DNA of 6,228 nt from Silvimonas sp. JCM 19000. Its GTDB lineage: Bacteria; Pseudomonadota; Gammaproteobacteria; Burkholderiales; Chitinibacteraceae. Below, one piece after another: positions 1-6,228 of this stretch. Position 1 is the first letter of the stretch. Each line of letters starts with the position of its first letter. Below the pieces are notes generated by a model. It had not been told where the DNA came from and made no database searches. It saw nothing but the letters and a program-made list of their open reading frames with translations. Location of the stretch: the NCBI GenBank assembly GCA_001313065.1, contig BBFD01000234.1, positions 1 to 6,228 on the forward strand. Direction: 5' to 3'. A program made the position numbers and the translations under genes.

Positions 1-391
1 AATCACCTGCCACGGAAAAAAAACACTCGCTCATTTGACAGCGGCCAGAACAGCGCCACGCCGCTGCCGCCGTCGGTGCACATATCCAGCAAGGGGTGCG
101 ACACCGTCGCCACAAACACAAACAAGCCGGCGCGCAGGCGGGTAGTGTGCAGTTTGCGCGCGGCCCAGAGTGCCAGCAGTGCGATGACCAGGGCGAAGCA
201 GATCGAATGGGTAAAGCCGCGGTGGCTGTAGGGCGTGCCGAAGGGGATGCCGAACAGCAGTCCGGCGGTGTCGGCGTCGGGCAGCATCGAGGCGATCACG
301 CCGGCGATGAGCAAGCGGCGCGAGATGATGCGGCGGCCGAGGCGATGCCGGTGGCGAGCGGGACGGCGGCGTGTGTGATGATGGTCGGCAT
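1..391 (-). CDS. Membrane-bound metal-dependent hydrolase, YdjM/DUF457 family (3' end outside window, frame-disrupted)
   Basis: Resembles the YdjM/YbcI (DUF457) family of inner-membrane proteins with conserved His/Asp residues, annotated as metal-dependent hydrolases; their substrate is not known to me. The start ATG at 391 gives MPTIITHAAVPL, the usual family opening. Next come SMLPDAD, YSHRGFTHS followed by a hydrophobic segment, a second hydrophobic stretch, then SHPLLDMCTDGG and LFWPLSNER, all in family order. Two frame breaks interrupt it. Near 340 a single base is missing: the frame reading through GIA must switch to reach LGRRIISRRLLIAG. At 16-23 an eight-base T run (coding strand) turns the expected FFPWQVI into FFFRGR plus a stop; six or nine Ts would restore it. 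No purine-rich Shine-Dalgarno precedes the ATG, and a terminator stem begins 52 bases upstream, so any promoter of its own must be very close. Family assignment is firm; catalytic activity is inferred. Confidence 0.85.
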
Positions 392-443
392 GGCGGGCGT
401 GGGCGCTGAGGGATGTGTCGGCAACATAACATGCGCGATAGTA

Positions 444-474
444 AAAAACGCCACGCGGCTAGCGTGGCGTTTTT
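444..474. terminator. Rho-independent terminator, symmetric and probably bidirectional
   Basis: A perfect 13-bp inverted repeat: left arm 444-456 (AAAAACGCCACGC), five-base loop 457-461 (GGCTA), right arm 462-474 (GCGTGGCGTTTTT). The GC-rich core is flanked by A5 and T5, so it can end transcription on either strand. A further 7-bp outer arm is possible: 435-441 (GCGATAG) is complementary to 483-489 (CTATCGC). By position it ends minus-strand transcription from the DUF2252 gene, about 220 bases past its stop, and insulates the hydrolase gene that starts at 391. No plus-strand gene reads into it in this window. Confidence 0.9.
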
Positions 475-563
475 GCTTGCGGCTATCGCAACAGGGCATC
501 TTTTGGCAACGTCGGCATTGGGCCGTGTTCTATCGGTGCCGGCGATCAATCCGGCAGCATTTT

Positions 564-613
564 GCCAAGCCAAGCCAAGCCAAGCCAAGCCAAGCCAAGC
601 CAAGCCAAGCCAA
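564..613. repeat. Tandem pentanucleotide repeat, (GCCAA) x 10
   Basis: Ten perfect back-to-back copies of GCCAA on the plus strand (TTGGC on the minus strand), 50 bases in total. They lie between the DUF2252 stop (695) and the terminator (444-474), so they would fall in the 3' untranslated part of the DUF2252 transcript. Because the unit is five bases, in-register reading gives periodic peptides such as AKPSQ in overlapping open frames; these are artefacts of the repeat. Short perfect arrays of this kind can change copy number by strand slippage. Given the other length errors in this sequence, the true copy number is uncertain. Confidence 0.95.
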
Positions 614-711
614 TCAATACGATGCCAACTCACCGACCAATCAATACAACGGCGCGCTAGCCGATCAATATCAGCGACTTCCCCGCCGGCCCGATCAGTA
701 CAACGGCGTGC
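610..711. repeat. Four degenerate direct repeats, consensus CCRATCARTAYM
   Basis: Copies begin at 610 (CCAATCAATACG), 637 (CCAATCAATACA), 661 (CCGATCAATATC) and 691 (CCGATCAGTACA), spaced 27, 24 and 30 bases apart. The second and fourth extend further: 637-657 and 691-711 match at 18 of 21 positions and both contain TACAACGGCG. The last copy overlaps the DUF2252 stop codon. A weaker match (GCGATCAATCCG) lies at 542-553. The series abuts the GCCAA array, whose last copy merges into the first repeat. Function is unknown; decayed local duplication of the gene's 3' end is one explanation. Confidence 0.55.
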
Positions 712-2051
712 CCGCCGCGTACGCCTTCTTGAACGAAGCCCAATCCAGGTTCACCTGGTCCGCATACCCAAACGCAAAGTTCACAATCTCCGTCTTCAGC
801 CCGGACTGGCTGGTCACCGCATTCAGAATCTCGGTTTCGATGGCGTACGGCACCACGCTGCTGTCGTAATCCTGGTCGCCAGGGCATGCGCGCTGGCCAG
901 GGCCTGGCCGATATAGGTCATGGCGGTATTCAGTTTGCTGGCGCTAGACAGGTCGGTGTAGTCGAAGTCTTCAGCAAACGGCGATTTTTCATGCACGTAA
1001 TAGGGCACGCCGTTGATGCTGGTGTAGCCAATCAATACGTCGGCGTTCAGCACTTGCGCTTTGGCGCTGCGGGCCACGCGGTCGCCTTCGTTGTTGGCGT
1101 AATCGCCGGTGTTCAGGGCGGCCGGGTTGGCGATGGCAACGTCGCTGGTGGCTTCCTGTTTCAATTCGATAATCACGTCGTCCGAGGTCGAAGTCGACGG
1201 GCCTTCCAGCAAGGCGTAGTAGCGCAGGCGACCCAGGCTGCCGGTGCCCGAACCCAGCTTTTGCCGCACATCCTTCACCGTGTAAAAGCTGGCGGCATAT
1301 TGCTTGCCGCTCGAAATCGTCGAGACATAACTGGCGACGGCGGCAACCACGGCGTTGTAGGTGGCGGTGGCCGGTTTGACCAGGGTGGACGAGGTCAGCA
1401 ACGTGCGTTTGCTGCTGCTGACCGAACTGTATTTGGAGAGCAGATCACTGCGTTTGTCGTCTGCCGCCGCGCTGATCACGTCTTTGACCACGCTGCTGGT
1501 GTTGCTGCTGGTCAGTTGGAACGATTTCTCAGTGCTGGTGCCATTGAACGCGGCCAGTTGCGTCAGATAAGCCGCCACCAGCGTATTGATGGCGGTGGTG
1601 ATGTCGGCGTCTTTGATGCCGTTTTCGCGGCCGGCCAGCACCACGCTGGTGGCGGCGCGGCGCAAGTCCCACACATATTGGCCGAGGTAGCCGGTGTCAA
1701 AGTCGTTAACGCCGAATACCGTGTTGCCCGCGCTGTCTTGCCATGCGCCAAAGTTGCCGATGTGGGTATCGCCGCCAATCCAGGTATGCGCCGTGGCATT
1801 GGTGGTGTAGGCCGAGGCGGGCAGGGTGTTCATGTCGTGATAAAAGATGTCGGCGCTGCGCGATAGAAGGAATACGCGCTGCTGTTCATGGTCGACATTT
1901 TGGTGACCAGGTCGGCACTGTCGGTCGTCGCGTAAATGTGGTTGTAGTTATAAACGTCATTCACCACCCATGTGTCGCGCGTGGTGGCGGCGTGGCTGGC
2001 AGCGGCCAGGGTCAGCGCCAGCAGCGCGCTCAATGTTTTGATTTTGATCAT
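695..2051 (-). CDS. DUF2252 family protein with signal peptide (two frame breaks)
   Basis: Belongs to the DUF2252 family, of unknown function. Residues 1-21 (MIKIKTLSALLALTLAAASHA) form a typical Sec signal peptide, so the mature protein is probably periplasmic or secreted. The conserved centre reads WIGGDTHIGNFG (H97, N100) followed by NDFD (D117, D119), then YVWDLRRAATSV. The HxxN plus DFD pattern recalls the catalytic core of aminoglycoside-phosphotransferase/protein-kinase-like folds; that link is family knowledge and no activity is shown. Two one-base losses break it. Near 1859, SFYR must switch frame to give GSADIFYHDMNTLPAS. At 871, LATR switches to DYDSSVVPYAIETEI and runs to the stop TGA at 695-697 after AGTPLY. 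The span of 1357 plus two missing bases equals exactly 453 codons (452 residues). The start at 2051 is chosen for the signal peptide and a GGTGGAG at nine bases. Codon usage and GC content match the neighbours. Confidence 0.88.
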
Positions 2052-2060
2052 GCAGGTCAT

Positions 2061-2067
2061 CTCCACC
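2061..2067 (-). promoter_or_regulatory. Ribosome binding site of the DUF2252 gene
   Basis: On the minus strand GGTGGAG lies nine bases upstream of the ATG at 2051. It decides between two close ATGs: the other (2060) would start directly against the GGAG with no spacer, so 2051 is preferred. Confidence 0.6.
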
Positions 2068-2196
2068 GTGTTGTTGTTGAGTTGGGCGCCCGTTGCGAGC
2101 GGCGCTATTACGCCCTGGGCAGATGACAGGCTGAAGACGTCCGGATGGTCAGTTGTACATTTGTATTTGCGCACACTTGCTGACGCGATGCTGGTT

Positions 2197-2227
2197 TTGC
2201 ATTACGCTGGATTTCACTCGCTATAAC
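2197..2227 (+). promoter_or_regulatory. Possible sigma-70 promoter for the cytochrome gene
   Basis: TTGCAT (2197-2202) and TATAAC (2222-2227) resemble -35 and -10 boxes, but their 19-base spacing is longer than the preferred 17. The -10 ends 20 bases before the ATG at 2248, leaving a very short leader and no clear Shine-Dalgarno. It lies in the 196-base divergent region (2052-2247) shared with the DUF2252 gene, which must also hold that gene's promoter; I could not identify the latter. Confidence 0.3.
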
Positions 2228-2247
2228 TACAAACAGAATCTGCTTAC

Positions 2248-4654
2248 ATGGGCAAATCTACGCGTCGCAAGGCGCAACGGGCAGACACCCCCCGTTGCGA
2301 ACGCACCGCTGGAGTCAACCGGCACGTCCGCCGCACCCGCGCCACCTGTTGCGGCGGCTAAGGCGCATTGGTGGTTATGGTTATTGGCGGCGTTGGTGCT
2401 TGCAGCGCTGGCCGGTTTCTGGGTGCATCAGTTCCGCAGTCAGGATAGCGGCCCCGCTGCGCCTGCCCCCACGTCCGCCCTGCATGCGCAGTTTGTCGAC
2501 GAGCAAAAGTGCGTGGCCTGTCATAGCGCGCAATTCGGGCAGTGGAAGGATTCGCATCACGCCCAGGCGATGAAGGTGGCGAGCGCGCAAACCGTGCTCG
2601 GCAATTTCAATAATGCGACCTTCGATTACAACGGCGTCACCACGCGCTTTTACAAAAAAAGGCGAAGAATTCCGCGTGCAGACCGATGGCCCCGATGGCA
2701 AGCCGGGCGATTTCAAGGTCATCCATACCTTTGGCCTGGCACCGTTGCAGCAATATCTGATCGAGATGCCGGGCGGGCGCATGCAGGCCTTGGGCATTGC
2801 GTGGAATGTCGATAAAAAAAACAATGGTTCCATCTGTATCCGCACGACAAGCTCACCGCCACGGATGAGCTGCACTGGACCCGTCCGGCGCAGAACGCCA
2901 ACTTTATGTGCGTCGAATGTCACGTCACCAATATGAAGCGCAATTACAGCGCTGTGGACGACAGTTTCAAATCCACCTGGCATTCGCTCGGTGTGGGTTG
3001 CCAGGCGTGTCATGGCCCGGCCTCCAACCATCTGGAATGGGCCGCCAAAACGCCACATCAGCCATCAAGGCGCCGGGTTTGAGGTGCCGCTCAAGAACGC
3101 GCCGCAGACCACGGTGCTGGAAACCTGCGCGCGTTGCCATGCCCGCCGCGCGCCGCTCGATGACGGGTTCAAGCATCAAGACCGCTTGGGCGACGATTAT
3201 TCGATGAGCTTGCTGACGTCGCAGTTGTATGAGGTCGACGGCCATTTCAAAGCCGAGGATTTTGAGTCCGGCTCGTTTGCGCAAAGCAAGATGTTTATGA
3301 AAGGCGTGACCTGCGTCGATTGCCACAATCCGCATACCGGCGAATTACGCGCCCAGGGCAATGCGGTGTGTTTGCAGTGTCATAACTCCAGCGGCCCGAT
3401 CCAGCGGCCCGGTCTGGATACCGCCACTTTGCAGCCCAAGGATTACGACACGCCCGAGCACACGCACCATCCCAAAGGCAGCCCCGGTGCGACTTGCGTG
3501 GCCTGCCATATGCCGGGCAAGTTTTATATGGAAATTGATTTCCGCCATGACCATGCGCTGACCATTCCGCGGCCGGACCTGAGCCGCGAACTCGGCACGC
3601 CGAATGCCTGCAACGAATGCCACAAAGACAAGACGCCAGAATGGGCGGCCAAACAGATCGAAAGCTGGTTTGGCAAGCAAACCCATCCGCCCGGCTTTGG
3701 CGAAATGATGGCCAGCCTGCGCCACGGCAAGATCGGCGCGGCCGATCTGCTGAGCACGCTGGTGCTCGATCCGACCATTCCACCCATCCGGCGTGCCACC
3801 GCGCTGGAAGAAGCCCCGCGCTATCCTGGCAATGCCACCACGCGCGTGGTGACTTTGGCGCTGAAGGATGCCGACCCACTGGTGCGCGCCGCTGCCGTCG
3901 ATGCCAGCGGCATGTGGCCGCCGCAGGCACGCCAGCCTTTGCTGCTGCCTTTGCTGACTGATCCAGTGCGGCAGGTGCGCATCAGTGCGGCACGACAGCT
4001 GGTGGATGTGCGCGATCAGTTGGGTGCGGATCGTCCGCGCTGGGACAAGGCCATCGCTGAATATCGGGCCGTGCAGACCAGTCTGGCCGAGCGCGCCGAA
4101 GCGCAAACCAATCTCGCCAGCCTCGATCGCGATCTGGGCCAGCACGATGCCGCGCAACAGGCGCTGGCGCAGGCGCTCAAGCTCAATCCGGACTTTTTTG
4201 CCGCGCTTACGCTGCAAGCCGATTATTTGTCGGCCGCCGGGCAGGATCAGCAAAGCGTGGCCTTGCTGCAAAGCGCGCTGGTCAAACATCCCGACTCCGG
4301 CTTGCTGTACCACGCACTGGGTCTGGCACAAATCCGTGCCGGCGATCGGGTGGGGGCGCTGGCTTCGCTGCAAACCGCATGGCAGAAGTCGCCCGACGAC
4401 GCCTGTATGGCTTTGTCTATGCCATCGCCTTGCACGATACCGGCGACATCAAGGGCGCGATTCGCCAACTCGATGCCGTGATGCAAAAACATCCCGAACA
4501 TCGCGACAGCGCCATGACCGCCGTGCGTTATCGCATCGAAGCCAACGACAGCGCGGGAGCCCAGGCGATTGCGCAACGCTGGCTTGAAATCAACCCCGGC
4601 GAGCCCTCGCTGGCCCGCACAGGCAAGGCGGGCGGCACTGGGCAGGGCGGCTGA
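2248..4654 (+). CDS. Octahaem c-type cytochrome with HEAT and TPR repeats, membrane-anchored (about five frame breaks)
   Basis: Predicted multihaem electron-transfer or redox protein resembling cytochrome c554-type TPR cytochromes; substrate unknown. Corrected length is about 801 residues. A basic cytoplasmic start (MGKSTRRKAQ) and a Pro/Ala-rich stretch lead to one membrane segment at 41-59, placing the rest in the periplasm. Eight CXXCH motifs begin at 2510 (CVACH), 2909 (CVECH), 2999 (CQACH), 3126 (CARCH), 3312 (CVDCH), 3369 (CLQCH), 3495 (CVACH) and 3609 (CNECH). Extra His residues (DSHHAQAM, HTHHPKG, DFRHDHA) could be distal ligands. HEAT-like repeats follow at about 485-600, then five TPR units to the stop. 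Breaks: C6 at 2288-2293 (five expected), A7 at 2654-2660 (six), A8 at 2814-2821 (six or nine), A4 at 3047-3050 (three) and CC at 4402-4403 (three). Corrected, the span is 802 codons. The first break depends on the ATG at 2248 being the true start. The 3' neighbour is 66 bases away on the same strand. Confidence 0.88.
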
Positions 4655-4707
4655 AAAAACATTGATTTCGTGGTGTGATCAGCCAGGATAAGGCACACGC
4701 TTTCATC

Positions 4708-4714
4708 AAGGAAA
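4708..4714 (+). promoter_or_regulatory. Ribosome binding site of the HAD phosphatase gene
   Basis: AAGGAAA, six bases before the ATG at 4721. It fixes that start, which opens directly into a signal peptide. No terminator is visible in the 66 bases after the cytochrome stop, so read-through from the cytochrome gene is likely. Confidence 0.75.
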
Positions 4715-4720
4715 CGCAAC

Positions 4721-5725
4721 ATGCAACAGCTGGCACAACGAATTGCACAGCGGCTTCTGCCCCTTATGTTGGGTCTGTGTCTGTGCGCATCGGCATGGGC
4801 CGATAGCGTACTGCCGTCATGGAAAGACAGTGCTGCACGCAGCGCCATCATCGCGTTTGTGCAGGCCACCACCACGCAAGGCTCGCCCGACTTTGTTGCG
4901 CCCGCTGAGCGCATTGCCGTGTTCGATAACGACGGCACTTTGTGGACTGAGCAGCCGCTGTATTTCCAGGGCGCCTTTGCCTTTGATCGCATCAAGGCGA
5001 TGGCACCGGATCATCCGGAATGGGCTACCAAAGAGCCGTTCGCCTCGCTGCTCAAGGGCGATTACAAAACCGCACTGGCAGGCGGCGAAAAAAAGCCCTC
5101 GGTCAGATCATCCTGACCACGCATGCGGGCATGACTGCGGACCAGTTCAACGCCATCGTGGCCGACTGGCTGCGCACCGCCAGGCATCCAGCTTCAAGCG
5201 GCCGTATAACGAGCTGGTGTATCAGCCATGCTGGAAATGCTCGGCTATTTGCGTGCCAACGGCTACAAGACCTTTATCGTGTCTGGCGGTGGCGCCGAGT
5301 TCATGCGCGTGTTTGCTGAGCAAACCTATGGCGTGCCCCCGGAGCAGGTGATAGGCAGCACCATCAAGACCCACTTTGAATTGCGCGATGCAAAGCGGTG
5401 ATTGTGCGCGATCCGGACATCGATACCATCGACGACGGCCCCGGCAAGCCAGTGGGTATTGCCCGTTATATCGGCCGTGCACCCATCATCGCGTTTGGTA
5501 ATTCCGACGGCGATTTGCAGATGCTGCAATACACCACACAGAGCAGCAGCAAAAAAACGCCTGGGCGTGCTCATTCATCACACCGATGCCACGCGCGAGT
5601 TTGCCTATGACCGCAAATCCATCAGTGGCAAGCTGGATAAAGCGCTCGATCTGGCCCAGCCCAGCGGCTGGATCGTGGTCGATATGAAGAACGACTGGTC
5701 GCGCATTTACCCGTTCGAGCAATAA
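4721..5725 (+). CDS. Secreted HAD-superfamily phosphatase-like hydrolase (five frame breaks)
   Basis: A haloacid-dehalogenase-superfamily protein, probably an exported phosphomonoesterase; substrate unknown. Residues 1-27 form a signal peptide ending ASAWA. Motif I is VFDNDGTLW with nucleophile Asp69 and acid/base Asp71. Motif II is FIVSGGG (Ser about 189, codon at 5282). Motif IV is GNSDGD (Asp about 264 and 266, codons at 5506 and 5512). THAGMT, FKRPYNELVYQP, LIHHTDA and WIVVDMKNDW fit the same group. Five breaks interrupt it: A7 at 5088-5094 (five or eight expected), CC at 5188-5189 (three; HPSFKRPY), CC at 5226-5227 (three; QPMLEMLGY), a lost G at 5390 (RDGKAVIVRD) and A7 at 5551-5557 (six; KKRLGVLIHH). 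Corrected length is about 335 residues. All motifs survive once frames are joined, so the gene looks intact and under selection. It ends 21 bases before the next ATG, consistent with an operon. Confidence 0.88.
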
Positions 5726-5746
5726 GCCACCCATACCGGAAACCCG

Positions 5747-6228
5747 ATGGCCCGTCGTTCTGCCCGCACTTTGCCGCCCCAGCTCCGCCCGGAGATCGCG
5801 CGCACAACCGCCGCCGTCAAGCCGCGTGCGCGTGACCACGCGGCCATGCTGGAATGGCTGTTCGCCGCGCTGTTATTGCTGTCCGGCCTCAGCGCGTTGG
5901 TGTACCAGGTGGTGTGGATCAAGCAGCTGGCCTTGGTGGTGGGGGTGGATGTGTATGCCGTTACCACCGGCGTTAGCGCATTCTTCCTCGGGCTGGCTGC
6001 GGGTGGGGCCTTATGGGGCAAACGGGCCGATGGCAGCGCGCGCCCCTTGTGGCTGTATGCCGCGCTGGAACTGGCCGTCGGCATCAGCGGCATGCTGGCG
6101 ACGTGGTTGTTCAGTCTGGCGGCGCCATGGTTTGTTGCCCTGCAAAGCCATGTCGGCCTGTTGGCGTGGGCCTTGCCGTTTGCTTGATCGGGCTGCCCGC
6201 GCTGTTGATGGGCGGCACGCTGCCCGCC
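5747..6228 (+). CDS. Membrane-embedded spermidine-synthase-like protein, N-terminal part (frame break near 6183, 3' end outside window)
   Basis: Matches the N-terminal membrane region of proteins annotated as fused MFS/spermidine synthase. A basic cytoplasmic leader of about 33 residues precedes hydrophobic segments. The hallmark SGLSALVYQVVWIKQLALV is followed by AFFLGLAAGGALWGKRAD and by LWLYAALELAVGISG, in the family's usual order. The methyltransferase-like catalytic domain would lie beyond the right edge, so enzymatic activity cannot be judged and true polyamine synthesis is not implied. The start at 5747 has GGA six bases upstream; the ATG for MLEWLFAALL inside it is an alternative. One base is missing near 6183: ALPFA meets a stop in frame, while the next frame continues LIGLPALLMGGTLPA to the window end. 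It begins 21 bases after the HAD stop, so co-transcription is likely. Confidence 0.82.

Larger units (their letters stand above)
392..694. other. Gene-free interval between DUF2252 gene and hydrolase gene
   Basis: About 300 bases with no credible coding sequence on either strand. Open frames crossing it are shadows or products of the GCCAA array. Besides the terminator and the two repeat families listed separately, I see no RNA gene, mobile-element end or clear promoter. The 52 bases between the terminator stem and the hydrolase ATG show no convincing -35/-10 pair. Confidence 0.7.

Noticed and set aside
564..711. CRISPR-like array, from regularly repeated short units.
   Set aside because: The units are 5 or ~12 bases long without uniform spacers of CRISPR size, and no cas genes are present.
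413..916. Plus-strand open frames through the GCCAA array giving repeated AKPSQ-type peptides.
   Set aside because: The peptide periodicity comes only from the DNA repeat, and the frames run antisense through the DUF2252 3' end with no ribosome binding site.
886..1866. A long plus-strand open frame (326 codons), rich in Gly, Val and Ala.
   Set aside because: It is antisense to the DUF2252 gene, whose frame carries the signal peptide and family motifs. The plus frame shows no recognisable domain.
2052..2174. Upstream extension of the DUF2252 frame to an ATG at 2174.
   Set aside because: It would bury the signal peptide behind about 40 residues with no family character; GGTGGAG supports the start at 2051.
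2153..2300. A TTG start at 2153 for the cytochrome, which would avoid the frame break in the C6 run.
   Set aside because: It would add a Cys/Leu-rich leader across the likely promoter. ATG at 2248 gives a basic cytoplasmic N-terminus before the membrane segment. The TTG start remains possible but is less likely.
3345..4373. A long minus-strand open frame (342 codons) opposite the cytochrome.
   Set aside because: It is a GC-driven shadow of the cytochrome frame, which carries the haem and TPR motifs; no domain is recognisable in it.
5088..5095. A AAA AAG, a classic -1 slippery heptamer, at a frame break in the HAD gene; similar A7/A8 runs at 2654 and 2814, as possible programmed frameshifting or transcriptional slippage.
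   Set aside because: The same genes also break at short G/C runs with no slippery character, and breaks need both insertions and deletions. Sequencing error explains all of them together.

Overview
The window looks like chromosomal DNA of a GC-rich betaproteobacterium. Gene content and protein style (secreted HAD phosphatase, membrane-anchored multihaem/TPR cytochrome, DUF2252 protein, YdjM-like hydrolase) suggest an Oxalobacteraceae-type organism (Janthinobacterium/Duganella/Massilia group). That placement is inference from style, not a search result. No phage, insertion sequence, CRISPR array, tRNA or rRNA was found.

Layout. On the minus strand, 1-391 is the 5' part of a YdjM/DUF457-type membrane metal-dependent hydrolase that runs off the left edge. 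Next is a ~300-base gene-free stretch (392-694) with a strong rho-independent terminator, ten tandem copies of GCCAA and a series of degenerate direct repeats. A secreted DUF2252 protein lies on the minus strand at 695-2051. A 196-base divergent intergenic region (2052-2247) separates it from a plus-strand cluster: an eight-haem c-type cytochrome with HEAT and TPR repeats (2248-4654), a secreted HAD-superfamily phosphatase-like protein (4721-5725), and the N-terminal part of a membrane-embedded spermidine-synthase-like protein (5747 to the right edge). The last two are 21 bases apart, and the first two are 66 bases apart with a clear ribosome binding site, so the three are probably co-transcribed.

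The dominant property of the window is that every gene is broken by one-base-type frame errors, about fifteen in 6.2 kb. Conserved protein sequence continues across each break in another frame. The breaks sit at homopolymers: all five A/T runs of seven or more, one C6 run, one A4 run, and eight places where one G or C appears to be missing. With these corrected, the three complete genes give uninterrupted proteins of about 452, 801 and 335 residues. I read this as uncorrected sequencing error rather than gene decay or programmed frameshifting, and annotate each gene as one locus across its breaks.

Functionally, the cytochrome is predicted to be tethered to the inner membrane with its haems and repeat domains in the periplasm, and the HAD protein to be exported. 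The substrate, electron donor and acceptor cannot be read from the sequence. I see no clearly new molecular system. The most interesting items are the reconstructed octahaem/TPR cytochrome with its neighbours and the GCCAA tandem repeat.
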